From the NCBI RefSeq assembly GCF_002043095.1, contig NZ_MVOC01000050.1:33512-97511 (forward strand): a stretch of 64,000 bases of DNA, written 5' to 3'. The notes beneath the pieces were generated by a model. The model did not search any database, was not told the DNA's origin, and saw only the letters and a program-made list of their open reading frames with translations. Every line of letters starts with the position of its first letter. Positions within the stretch are counted from its first letter, which is position 1. A program made the position numbers and the translations under genes. This document shows positions 1 to 8,303 of this stretch, in pieces. Source of the DNA: Mycobacterium sp. AT1 (GTDB lineage Bacteria > Actinomycetota > Actinomycetes > Mycobacteriales > Mycobacteriaceae).

Positions 1-300
1 GTCGGGCAGCGGATCATGCTGCACGCCCGCGACCGCGGGTGCACCAAACCAGGCTGCACCGTCCCCGGCTACGGGACCCAGGTGCACCACACCAACGGCT
101 GGGCGAAGAACGGGCAGACCAACATCGACGAAGTGGTCTTCGCCTGCGGTGGGGACAACCGCCTGGCCGAAGAAGGCTGGACGGTCACCGTCGGCCCCGA
201 GGGCGTCCAGTGGATCCCGCCACCGCAACTCGACGTCGGCCAAGCCCGACTGAACTACCTCCACCACCCGGAACGACTCCTCGTCGACCGAGGTCCCTGA
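1..300 (+). CDS. HNH endonuclease domain protein, 13E12/DUF222 type (C-terminal part)
   Basis: The reading frame is open from the left edge of the window, so only the last 99 codons of a longer gene are present. The fragment carries the zinc-binding CxxPGC pair followed by an HH-N-W plus G-Q-T-N-I-D block, which is the HNH fold found at the C-terminus of mycobacterial 13E12-repeat/DUF222 proteins. Family members are usually 400-500 residues with an N-terminal DUF222 region, expected just left of the window. These genes are multicopy in mycobacteria; a nuclease role is inferred from the fold only. Confidence 0.85.
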   Translation, partial: VGQRIMLHARDRGCTKPGCTVPGYGTQVHHTNGWAKNGQTNIDEVVFACGGDNRLAEEGWTVTVGPEGVQWIPPPQLDVGQARLNYLHHPERLLVDRGP

Positions 301-318
301 GGTGTGCCGAAAGCTTTG

Positions 319-750
319 TCACACAGGCGATTCTGGCCGCGGGGCCAGCAGTCGTTCGATGAGCGCGAGCTCGGCCAAGTTCACCCAGGACGGATTGGAT
401 TGCTGCGGCGAACGGAGGACCTCCGTCGACTGCAAGCCGGCCGCCCGCAGATCCGCAGCGGATAGCGGTTCGGTGAACAACGGGATGTGGACGGGAACGT
501 GCAGCTGACCGTCCTCCATGGTGACGTCGCCGGTGATCCGGCCCGCTCCCCAGAAGCCCCGGCGCGGGTGCGCGGAAACCCAGAACAGAACGCGCTGGCC
601 AGGGCGGATGAGCTGCGACCGGTAGTTGTCGGCGACGCACCAGGACGGCTTGGTCTCGCCGGCCGCACGCATCGGCTCGACGTCGGTGCGGTGGGGATTG
701 CACTTGATCACCCACGCCCCGAGCGTCTCGAGGGTGACGGCGCGTTCCAT
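319..750 (-). CDS. EVE/PUA-like domain protein
   Basis: A 143-residue protein starting at ATG. It has the look of an EVE (PUA-like) domain: an early W-V-I-K strand, a central W-x-V-x-x-N-Y-R segment, then 'RPGQRVLFWVSAHPRRGFWGAGRI', matching the family pattern of a basic loop and a strand with F/Y-W followed by glycine-rich turns. EVE domains bind modified bases or RNA; no substrate can be assigned here. It lies 7 bases after the cupin gene on the same strand, so the two are probably co-transcribed. The family call is by eye and moderate. Confidence 0.6.
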   Translation of the reverse strand: MERAVTLETLGAWVIKCNPHRTDVEPMRAAGETKPSWCVADNYRSQLIRPGQRVLFWVSAHPRRGFWGAGRITGDVTMEDGQLHVPVHIPLFTEPLSAADLRAAGLQSTEVLRSPQQSNPSWVNLAELALIERLLAPRPESPV

Positions 751-757
751 CGAACCG

Positions 758-1120
758 TCAGGCCCGATCAGCCACGAAGTGGGTGTCCGCGCCGGTCTTG
801 AACACCACGTACGCGCGCTTCCACGGTGCGTCGTCTAGCAGCCGCCACTCGTGGCCCGTGCCGGTGTGGTCGACGGCCAGCAGGACGTCACCCGGGTGGA
901 TGGTGAACGATTCGCCGCCCACCGTCGTGAATTCCAGCACGCCGGACAGCGTGATGACGTACTGCGGAATCGGGTCGTTGTGCCAGTCGAACGACGAATG
1001 CGGTGCCGTTTCCTTGAATTCGATCGATTCGGCGTCGACCAATTGTCCGCCGGTGATGCTGCCGCGTTCGACGTGGGAGTTGCCGTCGGGACCGGTGTAG
1101 AGGCGGTACGCGCGAATCAT
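758..1120 (-). CDS. Cupin-domain protein
   Basis: A 120-residue single-domain beta-barrel protein. The ATG at 1118-1120 is chosen over a longer frame because an AAGGAG ribosome site sits about 8 bases upstream and the extra N-terminal residues are arginine-rich frame noise. Residues about 45-95 contain the cupin pattern: a 'FDWHNDPIPQYVITLSG' first motif and a 'HPGDVLLAVDHTGTGHEW' second motif, with histidines available for metal. The substrate is unknown. It is followed after 7 bases by the EVE-like gene and preceded by the broken mqo remnant. Confidence 0.8.
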   Translation of the reverse strand: MIRAYRLYTGPDGNSHVERGSITGGQLVDAESIEFKETAPHSSFDWHNDPIPQYVITLSGVLEFTTVGGESFTIHPGDVLLAVDHTGTGHEWRLLDDAPWKRAYVVFKTGADTHFVADRA

Positions 1121-1143
1121 GCTGGGACTCCTTCGTTCGTGGG

Positions 1144-1335
1144 CTACTGGTTGACCTGCAGGACGGTCGCGGTGTTGGCGCGAACCCGCCGACACAGGTC
1201 CGCGTCGTCGACGAGCGACTCGCCGTACGACGGAATCATGCCCTTCAACCGCTCCGCCCACCCGTCATTCTTCAAGTCGTCGGAGAAGCAGCGATTGATG
1301 ACGTCGACCATGATGGACACGGCAGTCAATATTCG
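1144..1335 (-). pseudogene. Remnant of malate:quinone oxidoreductase C-terminus
   Basis: About 60 codons read in one frame from just after the alsS stop to a TAG. The segment contains 'TAVSIMVDVINRCF', then 'MIPSYGESL', then 'VRANTATVL'. I recognise this as the last 55-60 residues of Mqo, whose C-terminus runs T/A-V-S-x-M, a helix ending in C-F, then IPSYG and a final helix. The rest of the roughly 490-residue enzyme is missing; upstream is the alsS stop codon. The only available starts are TTG or an internal ATG. It is best read as the stump left when other DNA replaced the 5' part of mqo. A functional small protein cannot be excluded. Confidence 0.6.
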
Positions 1336-1353
1336 GTGGTGGTCGCCGTCGAC

Positions 1354-3033
1354 CTATTCGAGAACGTCGTCGTGAAGCTGTTTGGCGAGATCGGTGTTCG
1401 AGCGGTAGTCGACGCAGACGTCGACGATGGTGATGCCGGGGTTGCCCAGCGACTCCTTGAAGGCACTCTCGAAGTCGGCGAGGCCGCTCACCCGGACACC
1501 GGTGGCGCCGAAGGCCGCCGCGTAGTGGGCGACGTCGTACTCGGCGAGTCGAACGCCCGACTTTCGGCCGTACTTCAGCTCCTCCTGGAAGCCGACCATG
1601 TCGTAGGTGTTGTCGCGCATGATCACGTGCGTGAAACTGAGCCCCAGCCGCGTCGCAGTTTCCAATTCCTGTGCGCTGAACAGGAATCCGCCGTCACCGG
1701 AGATCGACACCACCTGGGTGCCCGGCCGTACCAAGGCGGCGGCCATGGCCCAGGGCAGGGCCACCCCGAGGGTCTGCTGCCCGTTGGAGAACAGCAACCT
1801 GCGGGGCTCGTAGGCGCGAAGGTGCCGGGCTGCGTAGATGTAGTTCGACCCGACGTCGCAGGCGACGGTGGCGTCGTCGTCGACGAGGTCGCGAATCTTG
1901 AGTACCAGTGCCGCGGGGTTGACCCCGACCTCGGTGTCGCCATGCATGGCGGCCGCCTCGTCGATGGCGGTCAGGGCGGCGCGCTTCTCGTCGACCGACG
2001 CCGCCGCCGACTCGGACAGTCGAAGGCCCGACAGTTCGGGGATGAGGGCACGAAGGGTGGCTTCGACGTCGCCGCGAAGTTCGAGCGCGGGCTGGTAGTG
2101 CGCGTCGACGTCGGCGGCGACCTCGTCGAGATGCACCACGACGCGGGCGGGGTCGGCGTTCCACAGCCGGGGGTCGTATTCGACGGGGTCGTACCCAATG
2201 GTGAGGAGGACGTCGGCCTCGTCGAGGAGTACGTCACCCGGTTGGTTGCGGAACAGTCCGACCCGGCCGACGTAGTGGTCCTCGAGCTCGCGCGACACCA
2301 CTCCCGCCGCCTGGAAGGTCTCGACGACGGGGAGGTTGGTCACGCTGAGCAGGTCGCGGATCGCCGCGCAGGCGCGGGGATCGCCGCCGCGCATCCCGAC
2401 CAGAAGCACCGGTCGACGGGCGTTGCGGATGAGGTCGGCGGCGCGCGAAACGTGTTCTGCCGGTGCGGCACCCAACGGTGCCACCGGGATGGGAGTGACG
2501 ACGGCATCGGTCGACTCGGCAGCCACGTCCGACGGGATCACCACCGCGGCGGCTCCCCTGGGCACCGTGGTGGCGGCCCTGAACGCGTTGGCGACCGCCT
2601 CCGCCGCGTTGTCGGGATGGGCGACCTCCGCGGTGTACTTGGTGATGGGGGTGAGCATCGCCGCGGCGTTCATCGACTGATGCGTGCGCTTGAGTCGATC
2701 GGCGCGGCCGACGGCCCCGCAGATGGCGATCATCGGATCCTGCTCGGTGTTCGCGGTGACCAGGCCGGTCGCCAGATTCGTCGTTCCCGGACCGGAAGTC
2801 ACCAGTGCCACACCGGGAGTGCCGGTGAGCCTGCCGACGGCGGCGGCCATGAACGCGGCGTTCTGCTCGTGGCGGCACACGATCAGCTGCGGTCCTCCGT
2901 CGTCGAGTGCGTCGAACACCGCGTCGATCTTGGCTCCTGGGATGCCGAAGATGAACTCGACGCCGTACGCCGACAGGGTGTCGACCATGCGTTGTGCGGA
3001 ACGTGTTGAGGGAGAATTGTTCTCGGCGCTCAT
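1354..3033 (-). CDS. alsS: Acetolactate synthase, catabolic AlsS type
   Basis: 559-residue thiamine-diphosphate enzyme joining two pyruvates into 2-acetolactate plus CO2. The N-terminal domain has the catalytic glutamate in 'CRHEQN' (about residue 56) and 'VTSGPGTTNLATGL'. The C-terminal TPP motif begins GDGGFLFSAQELETA (about residue 445) and is followed by N-T-Y-D-M-V, typical of the catabolic AlsS/BudB branch rather than anabolic IlvB. No regulatory subunit lies nearby. The ATG at 3031-3033 begins one base after the alsD stop, so the pair is translationally coupled. Together they give pyruvate to acetoin. The start replaces a longer frame running back into alsD. Confidence 0.9.
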   Translation of the reverse strand: MSAENNSPSTRSAQRMVDTLSAYGVEFIFGIPGAKIDAVFDALDDGGPQLIVCRHEQNAAFMAAAVGRLTGTPGVALVTSGPGTTNLATGLVTANTEQDPMIAICGAVGRADRLKRTHQSMNAAAMLTPITKYTAEVAHPDNAAEAVANAFRAATTVPRGAAAVVIPSDVAAESTDAVVTPIPVAPLGAAPAEHVSRAADLIRNARRPVLLVGMRGGDPRACAAIRDLLSVTNLPVVETFQAAGVVSRELEDHYVGRVGLFRNQPGDVLLDEADVLLTIGYDPVEYDPRLWNADPARVVVHLDEVAADVDAHYQPALELRGDVEATLRALIPELSGLRLSESAAASVDEKRAALTAIDEAAAMHGDTEVGVNPAALVLKIRDLVDDDATVACDVGSNYIYAARHLRAYEPRRLLFSNGQQTLGVALPWAMAAALVRPGTQVVSISGDGGFLFSAQELETATRLGLSFTHVIMRDNTYDMVGFQEELKYGRKSGVRLAEYDVAHYAAAFGATGVRVSGLADFESAFKESLGNPGITIVDVCVDYRSNTDLAKQLHDDVLE

Positions 3034-3034
3034 G

Positions 3035-3763
3035 TCACTGCCCTTCTGTGCGACGGATCTGTCCGTCGGCGTCGTCGTCGGAGAGGTTCGCCGCCTCGAA
3101 CTGCGGTGTCCGGGGCAGGCTGAGGTGCAGGTCGGAGCAGACGCCGATCTCGACGGTGCCCTCGAGCAAGCGGTAGTCGAGCGCATGGCCACCCCGCGTC
3201 TGGTCGGCGTTGAGGAAGTGCGCGTGGTAGCCGGCCACCGAGATGCCCTGCACCCACTGCGGCATTCGGAACCCGGCCAGGGTTCCCGATACGTCGGTCA
3301 GGGTGACTTCGCCTTGGTCGTGGGTGGCCTCGGTGAACGGCCGGTACGGGGGTTCCTGCTTGCTGACCGTGCGGGTACGGACGGTCGCGAACTCACCGCG
3401 GATGCGTACGGCCACCATCAGGTTGGCGCTCTCGACGCTGGCATCCACCAGGGCGGTCACGGCCGCGCGATCGGACTCGGTGGTCACCTCGATGGTTCGC
3501 TGCGGACGGAACCGGGTGACCACCGCGAAGGGGACCAGTTCGTCCACGGCGGCCCTGGTGGCGCTGCCGTCGGACCGGAGCTGGTAGCACACCGAGTCGA
3601 GCATCAGCAGCTCTCCGTCGAGACCGTTGAAGGTTCCCAGCCCGAAGTCGCCGTGGCTCAGCAGTTCTCGGATCTCGACGTCGCCGTCGTAGACGCCGTC
3701 GAGCAGCGCCTCCATTGTCGCGGTCTGGTAGATCTCGTTGGGTTCGGGGCTGTTGGCTGCCAT
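3035..3763 (-). CDS. alsD: Alpha-acetolactate decarboxylase
   Basis: 242 residues; converts 2-acetolactate to acetoin. Family hallmarks are the opening 'IYQTATMEALLDGVYDG', 'LLSHGDFGLGTFNGLDGE' (metal-site glutamate near residue 51), and 'GISVAGYHAHFL' followed by GGHALD, which carry the zinc-binding histidines. Length matches bacterial AlsD/BudA. It is the first gene of a two-gene unit with alsS one base downstream. This order makes acetoin rather than branched-chain amino acids the likely product. The 138 bases upstream hold no clear sigma-factor motif. Confidence 0.92.
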   Translation of the reverse strand: MAANSPEPNEIYQTATMEALLDGVYDGDVEIRELLSHGDFGLGTFNGLDGELLMLDSVCYQLRSDGSATRAAVDELVPFAVVTRFRPQRTIEVTTESDRAAVTALVDASVESANLMVAVRIRGEFATVRTRTVSKQEPPYRPFTEATHDQGEVTLTDVSGTLAGFRMPQWVQGISVAGYHAHFLNADQTRGGHALDYRLLEGTVEIGVCSDLHLSLPRTPQFEAANLSDDDADGQIRRTEGQ

Positions 3764-3885
3764 GCCTCAACTCTTGTCGAGACCCAGGTGCGGGGGCTTC
3801 GATGCTGACCCCCAACGTGCCTTGCTGCGACCACGACCGTGCAGTGGGGGCTAGCGGGTAGCCCCGACGGTAGGCGGGGCGGATT

Positions 3886-3901
3886 GCGGGTATGTACCCG
3901 C
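3886..3901. promoter_or_regulatory. 7-bp inverted repeat just before the zinc-ribbon gene start
   Basis: Arms GCGGGTA and TACCCGC are separated by TG and end one base before the GTG start at 3903. There is no obvious Shine-Dalgarno sequence, so the element could be an operator over the transcription start or a hairpin gating translation. No binding protein is known. Confidence 0.35.
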
Positions 3902-3902
3902 A

Positions 3903-4106
3903 GTGTTCTTTCTCTTCGGGTACGGCTCCAAGCAGAAGTTCCTCGGTGACGGTCAGACCCGGACCTGTCCGCGCTGCCACAACACGACGACCTGGTCGCG
4001 GATGGATGAGTTCAAGCAAGTCAGCGTGTTCTTCGTTCCCGTTGCCCGGTGGAAGCACCGCCGGTACGAAGTCTGCGGTATCTGTGGCGCAGCCGTCGCG
4101 GGCTGA
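3903..4106 (+). CDS. Small zinc-ribbon protein
   Basis: 67 residues from a GTG start. It opens with 'FFLFGYGSKQKFLGDG' and has two CxxC knuckles ('CPRCH' near residue 23 and 'CGIC' near 58) separated by a hydrophobic V-S-V-F-F-V-P-V segment. This arrangement is that of the small zinc-ribbon family found widely in actinobacteria, which has no defined function. It stands alone between the divergent alsD gene and the hydroxyacid dehydrogenase 35 bases downstream. The start is set by a palindrome rather than by a ribosome site, so it is less certain than the protein itself. Confidence 0.75.
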   Translation: MFFLFGYGSKQKFLGDGQTRTCPRCHNTTTWSRMDEFKQVSVFFVPVARWKHRRYEVCGICGAAVAG

Positions 4107-4141
4107 GAAGTTCTTCGTCAACACATGGAAGGGACGCACGA

Positions 4142-5077
4142 GTGAAGATCGCGATCTTGGACGATTATCAGGACGCCGCGCTGTCGACGGCCGATTGGTC
4201 GGCCGTCGAACGTCAGGCGGAGATCACCGTGTTCGCCGACCACCTCGCCGACCAGGACGACCTGGTGGCACGGCTCGAACCCTTCGACGTCATCTGCGTG
4301 ATGAGGGAGCGCACGCCCCTGCCGCGCGAGGTCATCGAACGCCTACCCCGGCTGAAGATGATCGCGTCGACGGGTCCGGGCAACGCGTCGATCGACTACG
4401 ACGCCGCCGCCGACCACGACGTCGTCGTAACCGACACCCGCTACGACCCCACCTCAACCGTCGAACTGACCTGGGCCCTGATCATGGCCAGCTCTCGCCA
4501 TGTCGTCGAGGAGTGCGGGTCCGTCCGCTCCGGCGGCTGGCAGACCTCGGTCGGGCGGGAACTACGCGGGCAGGTCCTCGGCATCCTCGGCCTGGGACAC
4601 ATCGGAACGGAGATTGCGCGCCTTGGCACCGTCTTCGGGATGGACGTCGTCGCCTGGAGCCAGAACCTCGACGCCGCCACCGCGAAGGCGGCCGGAGCGA
4701 CCTTGGTGTCGAAGGACGAACTGTTCCGCCAGTCCGACACCTTGACCATCCACCTCAAGCTCAGCGAGCGGTCCCGCGGTCTGGTCGGCGCCGACGAACT
4801 TGCGTTGATGAAGCCGACCTCGTGGTTGGTGAACACGTCGCGAGGACCGATCGTCGACGAGTCCGCACTCGTCGCAGCGCTGACCGATCGTTCGATCGGC
4901 GGGGCCGCGCTCGACGTCTTCGACACCGAACCCCTTCCCGTCGACCATCCGCTGAGGGCACTGCCAAACGCGCTGGTGACACCGCACATCGGCTACGTCG
5001 CCGAGAATCTCTACCGCACCTTCTTTTGCGACGTAGTCGCGAGCATCACCGAGTGGCTCGCCACCAGAAGCGGTTAG
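4142..5077 (+). CDS. D-2-hydroxyacid dehydrogenase family protein (SerA-like)
   Basis: 311 residues. The GTG at 4142 is chosen because GGAAGGGA lies just upstream and the protein then begins with the expected strand 'VKIAILDDYQ'. The NAD-binding domain shows 'GLGHIGTEIARL' (about residues 145-160), followed by 'NTSRGPIVDESALVAAL', 'GAALDVFDTEPLP' and 'TPHIGY' with the catalytic histidine. It should interconvert a 2-keto acid and a D-2-hydroxyacid with NAD(H); the substrate cannot be told. Lacking ACT domains, it is not a canonical full-length SerA. Its location beside the acetoin genes suggests 2-keto-acid metabolism, but this is inference. Confidence 0.87.
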   Translation: MKIAILDDYQDAALSTADWSAVERQAEITVFADHLADQDDLVARLEPFDVICVMRERTPLPREVIERLPRLKMIASTGPGNASIDYDAAADHDVVVTDTRYDPTSTVELTWALIMASSRHVVEECGSVRSGGWQTSVGRELRGQVLGILGLGHIGTEIARLGTVFGMDVVAWSQNLDAATAKAAGATLVSKDELFRQSDTLTIHLKLSERSRGLVGADELALMKPTSWLVNTSRGPIVDESALVAALTDRSIGGAALDVFDTEPLPVDHPLRALPNALVTPHIGYVAENLYRTFFCDVVASITEWLATRSG

Positions 5078-5171
5078 CCGATTCCCAGCCTCATCACATG
5101 ATCCGTGGCCTGAGCACTCGGTTGCCGACGGTAGGCTTCGAGCCTAACGAGGGTGTTGCTGGGGGGTACGA

Positions 5172-6827
5172 ATGCCGGACTGGGCGTTGCAGCGGCGGCG
5201 GGCGTTGACCGCGCTTGCCGTGGAGGGGAATGAGCGGAACGCGGGCGCGCGGGATGCCGAGATCGACATGGCCGACGCTCCCGTCCTGCGCGCGCTGTTG
5301 AGGATATCCAACGCCGTGCTGCGCGCCAACTACTTCGACGAGGCCCTCGAGGTCATCGCCGAACAGGCCCTGCAGGCTCTCGACACGGCGGCGGTGTCCA
5401 TCAGCCGGTGGGAGGCCGAGACCAACCTTCGTACGTTGATCAACGTCGGCAGGCCGGGGCCCGGCGAGCAGCGCTGGCCAGAATCCGAGATCTACGACGT
5501 CACGGACGACGGGCCGGTCATGTCGCTGCTGCGACACGGTCGGCCCTACGTGTTCTCGCTCGACGACGCGGACGCCAATCCCTCCGAGGCGGAATGGCTG
5601 CGCAGTGTCGGCAAGGAGAGCGAGCTGGCTGTGCCGATCATGCACGGGGACCTCATGTGGGGCGAGCTGTGGGCAGCGGGCGTCGACGGGCGTCGATTCG
5701 GTCCCGACGACGTCCAGCTGCTGCAAGCCATCGCCGCGCACACCGCGGTGGCCATCGGCCGCTCCGAGTTGTTCAGCACGGTGTGGCGATTCGCGCACCA
5801 GGACCCGCTGACCGGGTTGGCCAACCGGCGCGAGCTCGAGCGGCTATTCGACGAGGTGGACTGGACGACGACGCCCGCCGCGCTGCTGGTCGGCGACCTC
5901 GACGGTTTGAAGACGGTAAACGACCGGGACGGTCATCCCGCTGGGGACGCGTTGCTGCGTGAGGTCGGCTCGGTTCTTGGCGACGTTACGTCGTCGACGA
6001 CGAGCGGTGCCACGGCGGTGCGCCTCGGCGGCGACGAATTTTGTGTGCTGATGCCGCACTGCACCCTTGATGAGGCCGAGCGCCTGGCCAGTGAGACGAG
6101 CCACCGCGTCAGAAGGATTCTGGGCGCCGACGTCACCCTCAGCTGGGGTGCGAGCGTCTCTGGGCCCCATACCGTTTCGGGGCACGATCTGCTGGCGGTC
6201 GCCGACGCGGCTCTGCTGGACGCCAAGCGGCTGGGGCCAGGTCGCTACAACGTCGGGGTGTACCGGCCGCAGGTCGTCAGTCCGAATCGCCGCACCGCCC
6301 ATTCCGAGGAGGCCGCGTCCGCGATCGACCGGCTGGTGCCCCGCGTGATGGCGATCCTCGACGAACACGCGCCACTGCGGGTCGCCGCGGCGCTGGAAGT
6401 CCTTGCGATGCAAGTGCACAATGCCGTCGACGCGGCGGCATGGGCGCTGTCGGACGTCACGCCGGACGGGAGTCGCGTCCGCACGATCTGTGGCGTGGAC
6501 AGCATGCTCGACGAGTACTCCGGCTTGGCCAAGCTCCGCAGAATCGACGTCGGTACGACCTACGCGCTGGCCGACTATCCGTGGACCGCCAAGGTGATGG
6601 CGTCCACCGGCGCGGCGTTCATTGCCGAGGCGGGGCGCGAGGACTGCGACCCCGCCGAGACGGCCTTGCTGGAGGAGATGGGTTACCACGCGGTGCTGGT
6701 CGTCGGCGTGCGATCGGGAGACCGCGGCTACCTGTTGGAGATCTTTGCCTGGCCCCGGCACAAGCTGACCGCCGTCGCGCCCTACGTCAGGGTGCTGGCC
6801 AATTACTGTGCCGCGGTTGGTGTCTAG
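5172..6827 (+). CDS. GAF-GGDEF protein, putative diguanylate cyclase
   Basis: 551 residues, soluble. An N-terminal GAF sensor spans about residues 35-190, a GGDEF domain about 210-360 with 'DPLTGLANRR' and an intact RLGGDEF signature near residue 285, and a second GAF-like region about 385-545 with no catalytic motif. The intact signature suggests synthesis of c-di-GMP from two GTP. A GAF-GGDEF-GAF order is unusual; the well-known mycobacterial DcpA carries a C-terminal EAL instead. The ATG at 5172 has a G-rich stretch just upstream. The stop overlaps that of the opposite-strand gene in a CTAG palindrome. Confidence 0.85.
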   Translation: MPDWALQRRRALTALAVEGNERNAGARDAEIDMADAPVLRALLRISNAVLRANYFDEALEVIAEQALQALDTAAVSISRWEAETNLRTLINVGRPGPGEQRWPESEIYDVTDDGPVMSLLRHGRPYVFSLDDADANPSEAEWLRSVGKESELAVPIMHGDLMWGELWAAGVDGRRFGPDDVQLLQAIAAHTAVAIGRSELFSTVWRFAHQDPLTGLANRRELERLFDEVDWTTTPAALLVGDLDGLKTVNDRDGHPAGDALLREVGSVLGDVTSSTTSGATAVRLGGDEFCVLMPHCTLDEAERLASETSHRVRRILGADVTLSWGASVSGPHTVSGHDLLAVADAALLDAKRLGPGRYNVGVYRPQVVSPNRRTAHSEEAASAIDRLVPRVMAILDEHAPLRVAAALEVLAMQVHNAVDAAAWALSDVTPDGSRVRTICGVDSMLDEYSGLAKLRRIDVGTTYALADYPWTAKVMASTGAAFIAEAGREDCDPAETALLEEMGYHAVLVVGVRSGDRGYLLEIFAWPRHKLTAVAPYVRVLANYCAAVGV

Positions 6828-7063
6828 TCGCCGACAGGTCGGTTGGTGGGGCGCGACAACCGGCCGGGCGTCGGCCGGCGGGACGGTGCTCGGCGAGCGG
6901 CGGCCGCGGTCATGATCTCCTGATAACGCGTCACCAACTGGTCCCGCGTCAGCCCGAATTCGGGCAGCACCTCGTCGGCGGGAGGCCCGCCGTAGGGCGC
7001 CCAGTTGCGCATGAACGTAACGATGTCGTGCGCAAAGCGATCCGCGATGAAGCCGTTCGCCAT
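6824..7063 (-). CDS. Small conserved hypothetical protein
   Basis: 79 residues from ATG at 7063, one base after the stop of the sugar permease, with AGGGTGGG upstream; a GTG at 7075 is the alternative start. The sequence reads F-M-R-N-W-A-P-Y-G-G, then L-P-E-F-G-L-T-R-D-Q-L, then Y-Q-E-I-M, followed by an arginine/proline-rich tail. The helix pattern resembles small DUF3263-type DNA-binding-like proteins, but that is a weak resemblance. Its position at the end of a sugar ABC transporter operon suggests a linked role that the sequence does not reveal. Confidence 0.6.
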   Translation of the reverse strand: MANGFIADRFAHDIVTFMRNWAPYGGPPADEVLPEFGLTRDQLVTRYQEIMTAAAARRAPSRRPTPGRLSRPTNRPVGD

Positions 7064-7064
7064 G

Positions 7065-8303
7065 TTAGGACCCACCCTTCTTCTTGTTGTAGATGTCGAA
7101 GCCGACGGCTGCGAGAAGGACCAGGCCCTTGATGACCTGCTGCACGTCGCTGCCGATGCCGATCAGTGACATGCCGTTGTTCAACACACCGAGGACGAAG
7201 CCACCGATGATGGCGCCGAGCACGGTGCCGACACCGCCACTGGCAGATGCGCCGCCGATGAACGCCGCGGCGATGGCTTCCAGCTCCATCCCGATACCAG
7301 CCTGCGGTGTCGCGGAATTCAGCCGCGCCGCGAACAGCAGACCGGCCAAGGCCGACAGCAGGCCCATGTTGACGAACACCAGGAAGGTGACGCGCTTGTT
7401 CTTGACGCCGGACAGCCGGGCGGCCGCCTCGTTGCCACCGACCGCGTACACCTGCCTGCCGAAGACGGTGCTGCGCATGACGAATGCGTAGATGACGAAC
7501 GCAACGGCCAGAATGATGCCGACCACGGGAACGCCGCGGTAGCTGGCCAACAGGAGGGTGAAGGCGGCCAGTGCGGCGACGATCGCCGCGCACTTGAACA
7601 CGAACCAGCCAAGTGGCGAGACGTCGAATCCGTAGCGGGACTGTGTCCTGCGCTGCCGCACCTGCTGCCAGACGGCCGCCGCCATGACGAACACGCCGAG
7701 GATGACCGTCGGCCAGTGGTAGAGCCCACCGCTGCCGCCGATGTCGGGGAGGAAGCCGCTGCTGACCTGGCTGAAGCTGCGGGGGAACGGTGCGATGGAC
7801 TGCCCCTCCAGCAGGTACTGCGTGGCACCGCGGAACACCAGCATGCCCGCCAGGGTCACGATGAACGACGGGATGCCGACGTAGGCGATCCAAAACCCTT
7901 GCCACGCACCGATCGCCGCGCCGAGGAGCAGGCACAGCAGTACCGCGACGGGCCACGGCAGGTCGTTCTTGATCATCAGCACCGCGGACATCGCCCCGAC
8001 GAACCCGGCGATCGAGCCGACGGAGAGGTCGATGTGACCGGAGATGATGACGATGACCATCCCGATCGCCAGGATCAGGATGTACCCGTTCTGCTGCACG
8101 ATGTTCGTGACGTTCAACGGCTTCAGCAGGATGCCGCTGGTCCAGACCTGGAACAGGATGACGATCACGGCGAGCGCGGCCACCATGCCGTATTGCCGGA
8201 AGTTGCCCTGCAGCATTGCGCGCAGCCGGTGACCCGGGGACGTGGGCGGCGAAGACGGCGTGGGCGCACTCGAGGCGGTGCTCACCGTCGGGGTGGTGGT
8301 CAT
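7065..8303 (-). CDS. Sugar ABC transporter permease, CUT2 family (XylH/MmsB-like)
   Basis: 412 residues with about ten hydrophobic segments after a Ser/Thr/Pro-rich cytoplasmic N-terminus of about 30 residues. The family signature 'SGHIDLSVGSIAGFVGA' lies near residue 90, and 'AVGGNEAAARLSGV' and 'ALAGLLFAARL' follow in the second half. Length agrees with XylH/MmsB-type permeases, which are longer than RbsC. The ATG directly follows the TAG of the ATPase gene. It forms the membrane channel with the ATPase and binding lipoprotein upstream; substrate is likely a pentose or related sugar given the neighbouring arabinose genes. Confidence 0.92.
   Translation of the reverse strand: MTTTPTVSTASSAPTPSSPPTSPGHRLRAMLQGNFRQYGMVAALAVIVILFQVWTSGILLKPLNVTNIVQQNGYILILAIGMVIVIISGHIDLSVGSIAGFVGAMSAVLMIKNDLPWPVAVLLCLLLGAAIGAWQGFWIAYVGIPSFIVTLAGMLVFRGATQYLLEGQSIAPFPRSFSQVSSGFLPDIGGSGGLYHWPTVILGVFVMAAAVWQQVRQRRTQSRYGFDVSPLGWFVFKCAAIVAALAAFTLLLASYRGVPVVGIILAVAFVIYAFVMRSTVFGRQVYAVGGNEAAARLSGVKNKRVTFLVFVNMGLLSALAGLLFAARLNSATPQAGIGMELEAIAAAFIGGASASGGVGTVLGAIIGGFVLGVLNNGMSLIGIGSDVQQVIKGLVLLAAVGFDIYNKKKGGS

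Noticed and set aside
758..1261. 167-residue version of the cupin gene
   Set aside because: The extra N-terminus is Arg-rich and overlaps the mqo remnant; an AAGGAG site marks the ATG at 1120.
1336..3009. 557-codon plus-strand open frame opposite alsS
   Set aside because: It is the mirror of alsS in GC-rich DNA; its translation is low-complexity Val/Gly/Arg with no family motif, whereas the minus strand gives a full AlsS.
5132..5146. Small inverted repeat TAGGCT/AGCCTA upstream of the GAF-GGDEF gene
   Set aside because: Only six base pairs with a 3-base loop; too short to call a terminator or operator.
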